Below are positions 21,507 through 32,731 of a DNA stretch of 64,000 bases, piece by piece (positions within the stretch are counted from its first letter, which is position 1; each line of letters begins with the position of its first letter). This DNA comes from Symsagittifera roscoffensis (lineage: Eukaryota; Xenacoelomorpha; Acoela; Convolutidae). The position numbers and the translations under genes are program-made. Below the pieces are notes generated by a model. It was not told the DNA's origin, did no database searches, and saw nothing but the letters and a program-made list of their open reading frames with translations. Location of the stretch: positions 30,756,252-30,820,251 of the forward strand of contig NC_087065.1 in assembly GCF_963678635.1 (NCBI RefSeq), in the 5' to 3' direction.

Positions 21507-24500
21507 CTGTTGGATCTTCCTTTGCGCTGCTTGCTCACTCCAAAAAGGCCTTTGTTTAGTTTGGCTTTGTGGTTAGGGTTGCTCTTTTGCTGCGCTCATG
21601 AGGCATCGTTATGGCTGAGGGACGTAGGCAACTGCGCAGTTGCTCGCGCATAGTTTGTCTTGTCTTTTTTTGTTCGAATTAAATATATATAAATAAACTT
21701 GTTATGATGTTTAGACCACTGGCGCAGTTGAAGTCGTCCTCGCTGTTTCTGTTGTCTGGTGCAGCAATCGTCCGACTGGAACGTCTCTTCATCCTCAGTT
21801 ATACATGTTTGCCTCCCCTAGTGCTGTCTTAGGTATTTTTTACTTTGCGTGCTCAGCCCAATTGGGTTTTTCTTTAGTTTGGCTTTGAGGTCAAGGTTGC
21901 TCTTTTGCTGCGCTCTTGAGGCATCGTTTTGGCTGAGGAGTGTAGGAAACTGCGCTTTTGCTGGCGCATAGATTGTCGTGTCTTTTGTTATTTGAATTAT
22001 TGAAATATAATTAAATTTTGTTATGCTGTTTAGGTCACCGGCGCAGTTGAGGTCGTCTTGCTGTGTGTAGCTGATTCTATGTCTAGTGATTGGTGCAGCC
22101 ATTGTCCTTCTGGGTCGTCTGTTTAGCCGCAGGGGTGTATTTTTGCCCATCCCAAAGTGCTGGTTTAGGTTCTTTTTTGCGTTACTTGACAGACCAATTG
22201 CTTTTTTGCTTAGTTTGGTTTTGAGATTAAGGTTGCTCCTTAGCTGCGCTCTTGAGGCATGGTTTTCGCAGCAGAGGGGTGTAGGCAACTGCGTATTTGC
22301 TCGCGCATAGTTTGTCGTGTCTTTTGTTATTTGAATTATTAAAATTTAACTAAAACTTGTTATGCTGTTTAGGTCACTGGCGCAGTTGAAATCGTCCTTG
22401 CTGTGTGTAGCTGATTCTATGTCTAGTGCTTGCTGCAGCCATTGTCCTTCTGGAAAGTCTGTTTAGCCGCAGGTGTGTATTTTTGCCCATCCCTTAGTGC
22501 TGGTTTAGGTTCTTTTTTGCGTTACTTGACAGACCAATTGCTTTTTTGCTTAGTTTGGTTTTAAGAATAAGGTTGCTCTTTTGCTGCGCTCTTGAGGCAT
22601 CGTTTTGGTTGAGGAGTGTAGGCAACTGCGCATTTGCTCGCGCATAGTTTGTCTTGTCTTTTGTTATTTGAATTACTGAAATATAATTAAAACTTGTTAT
22701 GCTGTTTAAGTCACCGCCGCAGTTGAGGTCGTCCTTGCTGTGTGTAGGTGATTCTCTGTCTAGTGCTTGGTGCAGCCATTGTCCTTCTGGAATGTCTGTT
22801 TAGCCGCAGGGGTATATTTTTGCCCATCCCTTAGTGCTGGTTTAGGTTCTGTTTTGCGTTACTTGACAGACTTATTGCTTTTTTGCTTTATTTAGTTTTT
22901 AGATTAAGGTTGCTCTTTTGCTGCGCTCTTGAGGCATCGTTTTGGTTGAGGAGTGTAGGCAACTGCGCATTTGCTCGCGCAAAGTGTGTCTTGTCTTTTG
23001 TTATCTGAATTATTAAAATATAATTAAAACTTGTTATGCTGTTTAGGTCACTGGCGGAGTTGAAATCGACCTTGCTGTGTGTAGCTGATTCTATGTCTAG
23101 TGCTTGCTGCAGCCATTGTCCTTCTGGAACGTCTGTTTAGCCGCAGGGGTGTATTTTTGCCCATCCCTCAGTGCTGGTTTAGGTTCTTTTTTGTGTTACT
23201 TGACAGACTTATTGCTTGTTTGCTTAGTTTGGTTTTAAGATTAAGGTTGCTCTTTTGCTGCGTTCTTGAGGCATCGTTTTCGCTGAGGGGTGTAGGCAAC
23301 TGCGTATTTGCTCGCGCAAAGTTTGTCTTGTCTTTTGTTAATTGAATTATTAAAATATAATTGAAATTTGTTATGCTGTTTAGGTCACTGGCGCAGTTGA
23401 AGTCGTCCTTGCTGTGTGTAGCTGATTCTATGTCTAGTGCTTGGTGCAGCCATTGTCCTTCTGGAACGTCTGTTTAGCCGCAGGGTTGTGTTTTTACCCA
23501 TCCCTTAGTGATGGCTTAGTTTCTTTTTGCGTTACTTGAACCTTTTTGCTTCCTTTTAGTTCTTTTTTGCGTTACTTGACAGACCAATTGCTGTTTTGCT
23601 TAGTTTGGTTTAAAGATTAAGGTTGCTCTTTTGCTGCGCTCTTGAGGCATGGTTTTCGCTGAAGGGTGTAGGCAACTGCGTATTTGATCGCGCAAAGTTT
23701 GTCTTGTCTTTTGTTTTTTGGAATTATTCAAGTATAATTAAAACTTGTTATGCTGTTTAGGTCACTGGCGCAGTTGAAGTCGTTCTTGCTGTGTGTAGCT
23801 GATTCTGTTTCTGCTGTCTGGTGCAGCAATCGTCTGCCTGGAGCTTCTCCCCAGCATCAGGGGTGTATGTTTGCCCCTTCTCCAGTGCTGTCTTAGGTTC
23901 TTTTTACGTTGCGTGCTCAGCCCAATTGGGTTTTTGTTTAGTTTGGTTTTACGTTAAGGTTGCTTTTTTTAATGCGCTCGTGAGGTATCGTTTTAGCTGA
24001 GGAGTGTAGGCAACTGCGCATTTGCTTGCGCATAATTTGCCTTGTCTTTTGTTGTTTAAATTGTTAATATGTAATAAAAACGTGTTATGCATTTTAGGTC
24101 ACTGGCGCAGTTGAAGTAGTTTTTGCCGTGTGTAGCTGAATCTATTTCTAGTGCTTGGCGCAGCCCTTGTCCTTCTGGAACGTCTATTTCGCCGCAGGTT
24201 TGTTTTTTTTGCCCCTCCCTTAGTGCTGGTTTAACTTCTTTTTTGCGTTACTTGAACAGGACAATTGCCTTTCTGCTGAGTTTGGTTTTAAGATTAGGGT
24301 TGCTCTTTTGCTGCGCTCTTGAGGCATGGTTTTCGCTGAGGGGTGTAGGCAACTGCGTATTTCCTCGCGCAAAGTTTGTCTTGTCTTTTTTATTTGAATT
24401 ATTCAAGTATAATTAAAAATTGTTATGCTGTTTAGGTCACTGGTGCAGCTAAACTTGTTCTTGTTGTGCGTAGTTAATTCTGTGTTTGCTGTCGGGTGCA

Positions 24501-25209
24501 GCAACCGTCCACCAGGAGCTTCTCTTCAGCCTCAGTTGTGTATGTTTGCGCCACCAAATTTAAAGTTTGTTATGATGTTTAGGTCACTCGCGCAGTTGAC
24601 GGCGTCCTTTTTGGGTGTAGCTGATTCTATGTCTATTGCTTGATGCAGCCATTGTCCTTCTAGAACGTCTGTTTAGCTGCAAATTTGTTTTTTTGCCCCT
24701 CCCTTAGTGCTGGCTTAGGTTTTTTTGCGTTACTTGAACAGACATATTGCCTTTTTGGTTAGTCTGGTTTTAATATTAAGGTTGCTCTCTTGCTGCACTC
24801 TTGAGGTATCGTTTAAGATTAGGGGTATAAGCCAGCGCATAGTTTGCCTTGTCTTGTGTTGGTTTATTTTTTTTCATATACTTGAAACTCGTCAGGCTGT
24901 TCAGGTCACTGGTGCAGTTCAATTTCTCCTTTTTGTGCGTAGCTTGTTATATGTCAGCTGTCTGTTGCTTCAATCGTCAGTCTGTAGCTTCTAGTCAGCC
25001 TCACGTAGGTGTGTATGTTTGCCCCTTGCCTATTGCTGGTTTAGGTTCTTTTTTTAAAGTTAATTGGTCAGCCAACGTGGCTTTATAATTAGTTAAGTTT
25101 TAGGGTAAAATTTGCTTAGTTGCGCTTTTGAGGCATTGTTTTGGCTGAGGGGTGTAGGCAAATTGTGCAATTGCACGCGCATAGTTTGCCTTGTCTTGTG
25201 TTGTTTGAT
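21507..25209. repeat. Satellite B (~338-bp monomer), left block
   Basis: Tandem monomers begin near 21507 (GTTGGATCTTC). The landmark CCATTGTCCTTCTGG recurs at about 22099, 22437, 22775, 23113 and 23451, giving a 338-bp period. Each monomer carries GGCGCAGTTGAAGTCGTC, GGTGCAGC, TTTGTTTAGTTTGGTTT, TGCTGCGCTCTTGAGG and GCTCGCGCATAGTTTG. The array stops at GTTGTTTGAT (25209), where the 13.8-kb element is inserted, and resumes at 39044. Open frames here are repeat shadows. Confidence 0.93.
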
Positions 25210-25371
25210 AGTAGTAGATGTTAAGGCTGATCAGGGGGGTCACTGCAGACCCACATGTATTCAGACAGGGAATAGAGCATTCGGTCTGCAAGCTATGTAT
25301 TAAGATTGGGTATAGAAACTACAATGTAATAAGATAGGGAATACCGATGGTAATGTTTTATGGTTTGTGTG

Positions 25372-25552
25372 ATGGTAAGATAATGGTAAGAAAAACGTAA
25401 GTTTTCTGTTTTTTTTGTAGAAATGTCTAGTTTTTTCGCAAAAATCTTGGCGCGCGTTAACTAATTTGTAAAAATCAAATATTATTTACGTGTAGGTTGT
25501 GTAATGAAGGGCTTTTGGTTAGTTTTTCGATACATGGTAAGTCAATGGTAAG
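25372..25552. promoter_or_regulatory. Paired ATGGTAAG boxes, left arm
   Basis: ATGGTAAG occurs at 25372 and 25383, and again at 25534 and 25545. Both pairs have starts exactly 11 bp apart, one helical turn, and a weaker copy lies at 25347. The right arm has the mirror set. This layout is typical of binding sites for an element-encoded end-binding or initiator protein. Function is inferred. Confidence 0.55.
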
Positions 25553-25857
25553 AGTTTTTTGGTGAAAACTTGGAATTTTTATGAAAAAATTTTCAAAAAA
25601 ACTTCAAAACACGATGAGATTAGCTATTTTTTGGCCTAATTTATTAAATAATCTTATTTTCTATCTAATTGAAACAATGCTGAAACCGACAGAGACTTCG
25701 AAGAAAAATCTAATTTTTGAGAGAAAAAAAATTAAATTACAAAAAAGTATGTAAATCACTGCATTGTATAACAAGTTTACCGCAACATTTTACATTTTAA
25801 TATCATAAACCAATATAACACGACATCATGAATAAACTTACTACAACAGATCAGTTC

Positions 25858-27286
25858 TTATAAGTTCAATTGTTTTGTATGAATTCCATCATCTTGTACT
25901 TGCCTTTTTGGATAAAAACAGCTTAGTCCTTTCTTTGTCTGTTCATATGTGGCCACCATATGATTTATAGTTCTGAATCCTCTGTTAGTAGATGTAAGGT
26001 TAATTGCTTCATCAAGCACTCTCCTGTATTTTGACATGTGACCGTCTCCAGAATCTTCTAGAACCCGTTTATTTAATCCTTTACTGCTAAATTTGAACTT
26101 ATCGGATTTGTTGTCATAGCAGCAATATGTCTTGCTACACAAACATAGCATTTCTGTACATCTAAATTCTTCTTTAAAAAGCCCCGGCTCCCGTTTATCA
26201 TACTTTTTATGCGTACTGCAACACGTTCGAGGGATGAAATTCGATTTTGCATCCGCCTTGAAAGAGTCTCTGCAGCCATTTTTCCTCATTTTTCCCAAGC
26301 AGCTCTCTTTTCTGGTTGGATACAGTCGTATAAATTTTCTTCAGCAAGTGCCAACTAAAGTTAGTCTGTGTCCATTTCTAACTCTTCAAATTTATTTACA
26401 TCGCAGAATTTGTCGAAGAAGTTATAGTAGAGTTCCAACATTCTCAGTTTCGCATACTGCAGTGTGAAAAATCCAACGATGATTGGTTCTCTGTGTTCAA
26501 TGGTTGATTTCAACAACTCCACCTCATACAAGTCTTTTTCAACTGTATTCAATCTTTTGAACAATGGCTCATTGATTGCCTTGTGAGTTTTTTCATCGTT
26601 CAGATATTTCGCGATTGTATGCCTGGATCAATCCATGATCTGATATCCATATGAGGAATTACCCAAAAGTTTCATTGGTTCTGCTACAACTCCTGACAAA
26701 GGGTTTTCATCTCCTTCTCTTCTAGCATCAACCACTGACTGATTGAAATTATTAAAGCATTTCCAAGGAGAATATTGAACAAAACGGTAAATTTTGGTAC
26801 ACTGCAAGCCAATTTCCAAATAAAAGTTGAACAGAGTAGTTATAACTGTTCCATTTCCTAGCTTGAAACTAGATATCAGCATTCTCTGAGGATTCTTTAA
26901 CATTTCATTCTCGATTGCATAGTTTTTTATGTAGTCTCCAATATCGTTTCTTCCAAACTCAGTGTTTTTGAAAATTGGAGGAAAATTGGCCAATTTTGAT
27001 TCTAGCTCATCTGGAACAACTAAATTGCACTGAACGTAACCAAAAAGAGATCTCTCTTTCATTTTTGCTAGAAGGGAGTCTGTAGAAAGAGGTCTTTTAG
27101 AGGGAAAGTGGGTTCTGACGTGATTTTTGAGCTTGTCATAGGTTTTGAAACTTTCCAACCAGTCACACTCCCACATTTCTTCCACTTTGTATCCTTTCTC
27201 TTTAAAGTATTCTCGTCGCATATCATCCATCTCTCTCTTCTTGTTTCCTCGCTCAATATCCTGTTCTGTTAAGGAGGGTCGAGCTT
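25858..27286 (-). pseudogene. Family-B DNA polymerase 3' segment, left-arm copy
   Basis: This is the mirror of 36948-38377 and encodes the same product: the region before the palm, motif B (KLLGNSSYGYQIMD near 26635-26680), motif C (DTD at 26364-26372) and a Cys-rich C-terminal region (CSKTYCCYD). It carries the same stops as the right copy: TGA after QIMD at 26628, and TAA directly after DTD at 26361. An A-run near 26285 is one base shorter than in the right arm. There is no polymerase N-terminus upstream; the preceding gene on this strand is a separate zinc-finger ORF. This copy therefore looks like a passenger of the inverted arm rather than a gene with its own promoter. Confidence 0.87.
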
Positions 27287-27302
27287 GCAACCAAAGGAGT
27301 TT

Positions 27303-27779
27303 TTACTGTTGATAAAAGGTTTTCGGATCGAGTTCCATGGAAAGTTTCACGACAATTTGAACTCGAGTTTTGCTGTCTTTAACATCAATCAAAACCTTTG
27401 AATAAAAAAATAAATGACAGTTCAGGTAATGTAATGAAAACACTGTATAATTTCTGATTAAATTTGTTACAATTGTTTAGACTTTTCAGATTCAGTAAAT
27501 CTAATATTCATAGTAATTTCTATGTTTTTTAAAAAAAATCTAAAATTTTACCTTCTCTTGAAGTGTGTTTGGAGACTGCTGAGCACATAATTTAACATTA
27601 TGTTGACAATGCTTCTTCTTGAAATGATTAGTGAGTTCCTCGCTGCTGTATGTATAAAAATTACAGTTAGAACATTTCAAAACACCACAGGTTCTACGAT
27701 GTCTTGATGCGTCTTTACGTGTGTATTCTCTGCCACATTTAAGACACGCAACACTTTCGTTTCTATTCAGTGACGGCAT
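27303..27779 (-). CDS. Two-exon C2H2-type zinc-finger protein (106 aa)
   Basis: Exon 1 (27779-27552, 76 codons) begins MPSLNRNESVACLKCGREYT and has two finger-like modules: CLKCGREYT with a distal RHRRTC, then CSNCNFYTY with HFKKKH. A phase-0 intron follows, 27551-27396, with GTAAAA at the donor and TTATTCAAAG at the acceptor. Exon 2 (27395-27303) encodes 30 residues including VLIDVKDSKTRVQIVVKLSM, ending in TAA. Its N-terminus is clearly related to that of the polymerase gene at 34035 (MPSLNRNE...), but it is diverged and not part of the identical arm. The frame is intact, unlike most of the element. A CCAAT-box array starts about 196 bp upstream. It could be a DNA-binding accessory protein; alternatively a splice at CAACAGTAAAA could extend it. 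Confidence 0.6.
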
Positions 27780-27974
27780 CTCAATAGTAAAGAAAAATTA
27801 AATGGGAGATTTAAAATGTACCAAATTTTTAGATAAAAGAGTTGAATAGACTCAAAAAATGAATAAAAGTGAATGAAAACAGCAAACTTATTAACCAATT
27901 GTTTTTAACGTGAAAGAAAATCAGAATGGAAATGCAATCATCCAATCTAACGAGGGAGTTTTCAAAAGTATCAA

Positions 27975-28244
27975 CCAATCAGAATCGAGCATTCATTATA
28001 AGGAAATTTTTATATTTTTTGATATCAACCAATCAGAATCGAGCTTCAATAGTCATGGAATTTTAATCAAATTTAATGTCAACCAATCAGAATTGAGCTT
28101 CAATAGTCATCGAATTTTCAACTAATTTATTGTCAGCCAATCAGAATTGAGCTCTACTTCTCATGAGTTTTTCAACAATTTTGATATCGTTTGTAGTTAT
28201 TGAGGATACCTTCACAGGCAGTATTTGTCGTAATAACCAATCAG
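27975..28244 (-). promoter_or_regulatory. 54-bp-spaced CCAATCAG array
   Basis: CCAATCAG starts at 27975, 28029, 28083 and 28137, exactly 54 bp apart, with a fifth copy at 28237. Weaker CCAAT cores lie at 27895 and 27942. The repeats share a longer unit (AACCAATCAGAATCGAGC). The array lies upstream of the minus-strand zinc-finger gene that starts at 27779. CCAAT boxes are bound by NF-Y in animals; promoter function is inferred from sequence and position. Confidence 0.55.
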
Positions 28245-28469
28245 AAGGAAGTATTCACAGATTAAAAAAAAACTTTGTAGATCAGAACCAAACTATGTTT
28301 AAGAAACTTCCTAATCATTCAATTTTATTAAATTTTTCTAAGATAACTATGATTTGAAATTTGATACTTAGTGGGATAAATGAGATTTCTTGTCTGGTTT
28401 ATTTTGTTTTTTCGTTACTCAATTCAAATTTTGAAATTTCGATCGAAATTTTTTCGATTTGTTCTATTT

Positions 28470-28952
28470 CTATCCAGTGAAAAAAAAATTACCAAAATAA
28501 ACAATTTTATCGTTTTCTTTTTGGTATATTATAGTATAAACAACCGGAAGTCTATTAAATTTGGATAAACGATCAAAAGATATTCTGACAAGTCTGGATT
28601 TTGTATTTGTATCAAATTCAAAACAGTAATCGAATTGATGTTCCTTATCTCCAATTTTTGTTTCATAGGCTCTACCGTTGTTTTGTTTTTTACTGATCGA
28701 CCACTCAATCTGAGTTAACTCTTCTAAATAAAAACATTGTTGATAGATCTAGCAGTACTCTTCTTTTTTGTAATCTCCTCTCCATCTTTTTAACAAAGTT
28801 ATTGAACTTTCTGTGTTTCTATACAAGTTAAAACTAATACAATCTCCATCAATTTGATCAGTCCACCACTCTTGTAGTTTTTTGTAGTATTTCAGTTTTA
28901 AAATCTGATAAATGTTCAATTCAGACATTGCAAACGCTTTTGATGGAAACAT
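28470..28952 (-). pseudogene. Unrecognised ~160-codon gene with one internal stop
   Basis: From ATG 28952 the frame reads MFPSKAFAMSELNIYQILKL, reaches a TAG at 28749-28751, and continues in the same frame with coding-like sequence (LEELTQIEWSISKKQ, then HQFDYCFEFDTN and RLVRISFDRLSK) to a stop at 28470. The composition on both sides of the TAG looks protein-coding, and the frame is kept for 160 codons, so I read it as one gene broken by a point change. It is Trp- and Lys-rich in its N-terminal half, with no membrane segment. No family recognised. Confidence 0.5.
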
Positions 28953-29348
28953 TTTTCTTACTGAAATATACGAAGAAACTTAAACAACTCGAATTGTTTT
29001 ATCATTTTTAAAGTATTTTTTAGTAACAATCTTCGTAAATAATTTTTCCTTTTTTTTAGAGTCTAATTAGTTTTAAGGAAAATCATGTAGCCGGTCAAAA
29101 CCTCAAATTAAGGCAGAAAAAAAATGAAAACAATCAAAAAAATTCAAAAAATTGAAAAAAATAATGATAATGTTTTCAACTAAATATATTCTTGTTTGTA
29201 ATTTTGTTAAATTGAGGCAAAATTTAACTAAGTTTTGATGAAAACAGTAATCAAATAAATTTATCTGTATTTCATAAACAAATACTGGGAAATCATTTGA
29301 TAATTGGTTAGTTTTTTATGTCAATTTTGATTAAATGGTATGTTTTGT
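28953..29348. other. AT-rich intergenic stretch
   Basis: Very A/T-rich with short A- and T-runs. No supported gene or repeat. It separates two same-strand genes. Confidence 0.5.
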
Positions 29349-29802
29349 CTGACTTTTCCTCAGATATTATAGCTCTAAATATACAATTTAGTGAGAAAAA
29401 ATAGTTTTGAACCAATAATATCTCATTTACCAAACATGCAAAACATCACAAAGCTTTACTGAGGTTTACAATTATTAACAAACATAAAGTCTTCCAATAT
29501 TTGGGACAGTTCTCTGAATTCGTTCAAAGTATAGCTGACATATGCAACTTGTTTTATTGCTTCATTCTCTTTTGCCTGACTTTTCCTCAGATATTATAGA
29601 TCTAAATACACACTTTAGTGAGAAAAAATAGTTTTGAACCGATAATATCTCAATTACCAAACATGCAAAACATCACACAGCTTTACTGAGGTTTACAATT
29701 ATCAACAAACATAAAGTCTCCCAATATTTGGGACAGTTCTTTGAATTCGTTCAAAGTATAGTTGACATATGCAACTTGTTTCATTGCTTCATTCTCTTTT
29801 GC
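29349..29802. repeat. 227-bp direct duplication
   Basis: 29349-29575 and 29576-29802 are direct copies, each starting CTGACTTTTCCTCAGATATT and ending TTCATTCTCTTTTGC, with roughly 5 percent differences. The second copy includes the 3' end of the PC4-like gene, so the gene's last codons and downstream flank have been duplicated just beyond it. Confidence 0.85.
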
Positions 29803-30221
29803 AGTGAAGAGTCGAATCTGAATGTAGGGAGGCTTGCTCACACCGTACTTCTTGATTGTGACACACACCCTCCTCATGTTGTATGTTGCTATTTCATATA
29901 CTCTATTACAGATATCGAGCTCCTGATCCATACTTGATTATTTACCAGATTTGGCTTCATATATAGGTACGAATCCAAGATTTTCAGCATCGTGAATAAC
30001 AGTACTCCGTATTGCGGATATTGCTTCTCCTTCTTTTTCACTAAGATAGACTTGTTGAGACTTTTCAAACTGTCCCAAATCATTTATTTTTAATAGTTGA
30101 AAGCACGGTTCCAAGTATATTTTCCCCTTGTAGGATTTTTGGAACCAAAGAATCTCCCAATTCTTTTTTGATTTTTTGAAAATTCAACAAAGTTGGAACT
30201 ATCAACTTTTCTCGAGTACAT
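29683..30221 (-). pseudogene. Two-module PC4-like ssDNA-binding protein, decayed
   Basis: ATG at 30221 (MYSRKVDSSNFVEFSKN) runs into an A-run near 30165 where the frame shifts. The continuing frame encodes SYKGKIYLEPCFQLLK and YLSEKEGEAISAIR, a first beta-sheet plus helix module. An in-frame TAA at 29938-29940 follows, and then, still in frame, MDQELDICNRV, RRVCVTIKKYGVSKPPYIQI and YTLNEFKELSQILGDF, a second such module. Beta strands followed by a Leu-rich helix match the PC4/p15 C-terminal fold, which binds single-stranded DNA. I infer a replication accessory protein of the element. It shares a 204-bp spacer containing CArG boxes with the divergent gene at 30426. Family call by pattern only; gene boundaries fairly secure. 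Confidence 0.55.
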
Positions 30222-30315
30222 TTTGAAGAACCAACTGATCAGATGAGGAGAAATGATAGAAATGATTTTGAGATTGATTGAAAATGGAAGTAAGCGGTAT
30301 GAGTCATCGCGGTTT

Positions 30316-30361
30316 CCATATATGGAAGTAGTACCAAATATGGAAAGATATCCCTATATGG
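30316..30361. promoter_or_regulatory. Three CArG-like boxes between divergent genes
   Basis: CCATATATGG at 30316-30325 and CCAAATATGG at 30334-30343 fit the CC(A/T)6GG consensus exactly; CCCTATATGG near 30352-30361 has one mismatch. They lie in the 204-bp spacer between a minus gene starting at 30221 and a plus gene starting near 30426. CArG boxes are SRF/MADS-factor sites. Use as a bidirectional promoter is inferred. Confidence 0.6.
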
Positions 30362-30425
30362 AAACTGCCTAGGCGTTACTACTACTAAATAACTCCACAA
30401 GTTTCTGCAAAAATCATTTTTCCCA

Positions 30426-31021
30426 ATGGCAGTTGCTATGTGTCAAGCTCTTCCCAGCTTTTATTCAGATTATAATAGTAAATCAATGCTATTTCTGTTT
30501 CCAACGAATTTTACGAAAAATACATAGTAACACAAGATTATTGCGTGTCTACTCATGATTCTTTCTGTTCCTTGGGAAATTGCAACTTTCATATAACTTT
30601 AATTGGAACATCTCTTAGCCAAATTCTTCAGAGATTAGACAAATATCAAAACATATATCAAGAAATTGATTGTCTTTACACTTTGTACAAACACAGATTC
30701 TTTTCGAGTATTGTCACATCAAATGGGAAAGTCTTCAATCAGCTCAGTTGCGGAGTTTAGCATAATTTACGACGAAAAGGAGCTGAAAACAATACCAATC
30801 GTATCAAGGAAACGACTCATTCGGAAAAAGTTCAAAAAACATTATCTGAGTTCTGGTCAAAAACTTGCATGTACGCAAACTCTGGGCTCAACATTTTTAG
30901 ACAGAATTCGAAAAGTTCAAACTCAAAATATGAATCTGATTTGTTCAAAAAAATTGATTGTTTTATTGATGGTTATGGTTCTCTTAATAGTGAGCATGTC
31001 AATTTTTCTATTAATTTTTGA
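30426..31021 (+). pseudogene. Unrecognised ~200-codon gene, frameshift plus internal TAG
   Basis: ATG at 30426 (MAVAMCQALPSFYSDYNSKS) is followed by a frame change near 30485. The new frame continues with FYEKYIVTQDYC, LGNCNFHITLIGTSLSQ and EIDCLYTLYKHRFFSS to a TAG at 30758-30760. After the TAG the same frame stays coding-like (TLSEFWSKTCMYANSG, DLFKKIDCFIDGYG) and ends at TGA 31019-31021. No family recognised. An alternative frame at 30666-31043 ends in a hydrophobic stretch and could be read as a membrane protein, but its N-terminal half is less convincing. It is divergently paired with the PC4-like gene. Confidence 0.42.
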
Positions 31022-31239
31022 AAATTTCTTCATAAAAATGTAATCAAGATTATTTAAATTTCAATTCAAATGCTTTTCAACAAACAAATTCATGTTACTT
31101 TTTTTACAAGATGTAAAAAATTTAATCTCTTTATAACAAATATGCCCATTTTACAGAAAGTTTGTTGTAGAACGCAAATTTTTTCATTTTTTTAAATGTA
31201 TACATTTGCAAAACCTAACTTCTTTTTTTTGTTTGGAAG

Positions 31240-32030
31240 TTATCAGTATTGATGACTTCGAGTGCTTTTCCGTATCTTAATACACTGTTTTTGGTTTAGA
31301 TACGTGCAAAAAAAGATTTTTTTCGATCAAACTTAAAACAAAGAAATTCTTAAACTTTAATTTTTAACATTGCAAGAAAATCTTGTTTCAGTTTTCTTTA
31401 AAATGCGAAAATATTTAATGAAATTTTTCTTAATTTGCGAGATTTTTTTTGATTTTGCAACAAATATACAAAAAACTAATGAAAACTTTTCCATGTTGCA
31501 AAATTTGTAAATTTTTTTTTAAAATATGCAAAATTTTTTGAAAAAACTTTTTGAACGATGCAATTTTTTTCATGATTTTTCAAAAAATATATGCAAAAAC
31601 CAAAATTTTTTTCTAATGCAAATGCAAAAATTGCAAAATTTTATTGTAAAAAACTTGTTAAATTAATGCTAATTTTTTTTCTGAATTGATCACTTTGAGT
31701 GCTATTCCCTATCTTAATACATTGTTTTTCCGATAATTTTGATCAATCTACATGAAAAAAAGAGATTTCTTTATGATCAAAATTAACACAAAGATTTTCA
31801 TTTTCTTTAATTATTAACAGTGCATGAAAATTTTCTTTCAGTTTTCTTTAAAATGCGAAAATTTTTAATGGAATTTTTCTTAATTTGCGAGATTTTCTTT
31901 GATTTTTTTAACAAGTGTGCAAAAAAAATTATGAAAACTTTTGCATGGTGCAAAAAATTATGTAAAATTTTTAACATGCTTGCAAAAATTGGTTTAATTT
32001 TTTTGCCATCTTTCTAACAAAACTCTATAA
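31240..32030. repeat. ~440-bp direct repeat containing an arm motif
   Basis: Two diverged copies begin near 31240 and 31681. Shared landmarks are TATCTTAATACA (31273 and 31710) and CAGTTTTCTTTAAAATGCG (31389 and 31839). The second copy's TATTCCCTATCTTAATACAT also occurs in the outer part of the right arm near 38893, so the interior holds relics of end-like sequence. The rest is A/T-rich; no gene supported. Confidence 0.7.
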
Positions 32031-32312
32031 AAGTATTTACTAGATTCATAATTAGTTTCAATTTTAACAAAGTTTTACCATTGAAATTTCTTAATAAACT
32101 TTTCCTATCTCTTGAAAATACTTTTACTAGATGGAAAGAAATTAAATTACAAAGCACAAGACAGTAACCAAGTTATTTACAAATCAAAGAGCTGTCGAGC
32201 AGCTGAGTTCTCAAAATTTTGCAAGTTCTCAATGGATCGCAAAGCTGGTCTTGCCTCCATCACTGGTGGTTGTCATGGTGGTTCATTCCCACATGCTCGG
32301 CCACTTCCTCCA

Positions 32313-32543
32313 TCATTTGCATTTCTCCAAGTTGATTCTCTGTAGGGGTACTTGCGTTATATGATGCTCGTTGAAATCCCTGCGCATCACCTCCACCATG
32401 TGCCAGACTTGGATTGGGATGTCCATTCGTGCCAGAAAAACTCCACAAACTGTTTCTCGCACTTGGATTTGTACTAAATCAGCCGAAAATTCAACCGAGA
32501 ACATAAAGTTGTTGTTTTGTACTGAGAAGATCATTTTGAGCAA
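32313..32543 (-). CDS. Unrecognised small ORF (76 aa)
   Basis: It begins MLKMIFSVQNNNFMFSVEFS and continues VQIQVRETVCGVFLARM. An overlapping frame (32260-32448) may continue the coding sequence beyond a frameshift. The segment is less A/T-rich than its surroundings. A CCAAT-type array starts about 190 bp upstream, matching the spacing at the zinc-finger gene, which is the best argument that it is a gene. No family recognised. Confidence 0.28.
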   Translation of the reverse strand: MLKMIFSVQNNNFMFSVEFSADLVQIQVRETVCGVFLARMDIPIQVWHMVEVMRRDFNEHHITQVPLQRINLEKCK

Positions 32544-32580
32544 AAAGTTGAGTTAACGATACAGAGTAAAAACAAGACTT

Positions 32581-32705
32581 ACAGTTGAGAGGGAGAAAGT
32601 TGACCGTGATTAAGTTGAAATTAATGTATTTAGAGCTGAGAGAGGAGGAAGTTGACGGTAGTTTAGTTGAAAAAAAAAACAATTTTTAGTTAAGAGAGAG
32701 GGGTA
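32581..32705. repeat. Short GTTGA/GAGAGG repeats
   Basis: Related ~60-bp units (GTTGAGAGGGAGAAAGTTGA, then GCTGAGAGAGGAGGAAGTTG, then a partial GTTAAGAGAGAGG) lie between a minus ORF start and the CCAAT array. Confidence 0.5.
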
Positions 32706-32731
32706 CCTTCAACTGGAATGTGTGGGTTTAA

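Larger units (their letters stand above)
25225..27286. repeat. Left inverted arm
   Basis: The reverse complement of this segment matches 36948-39036. The outer part has GGCTGATCAGGGGGG, CTGCAGAC and repeated forms of ATTAAGATAGGGAAT. The inner part is the 3' third of the polymerase gene. The arms differ by occasional substitutions and indels (for example five versus six A after GAGG near 26285/37950), so they are real separate copies. Identity breaks off sharply at AAGCTCGACCCTCC. Confidence 0.92.

Noticed and set aside
31820-32345. Plus-strand frames in the AT-rich part of the element
   Set aside because: Phe/Lys-rich translations come from A/T-rich direct repeats, and the stretch near 32112-32345 is better read on the minus strand.
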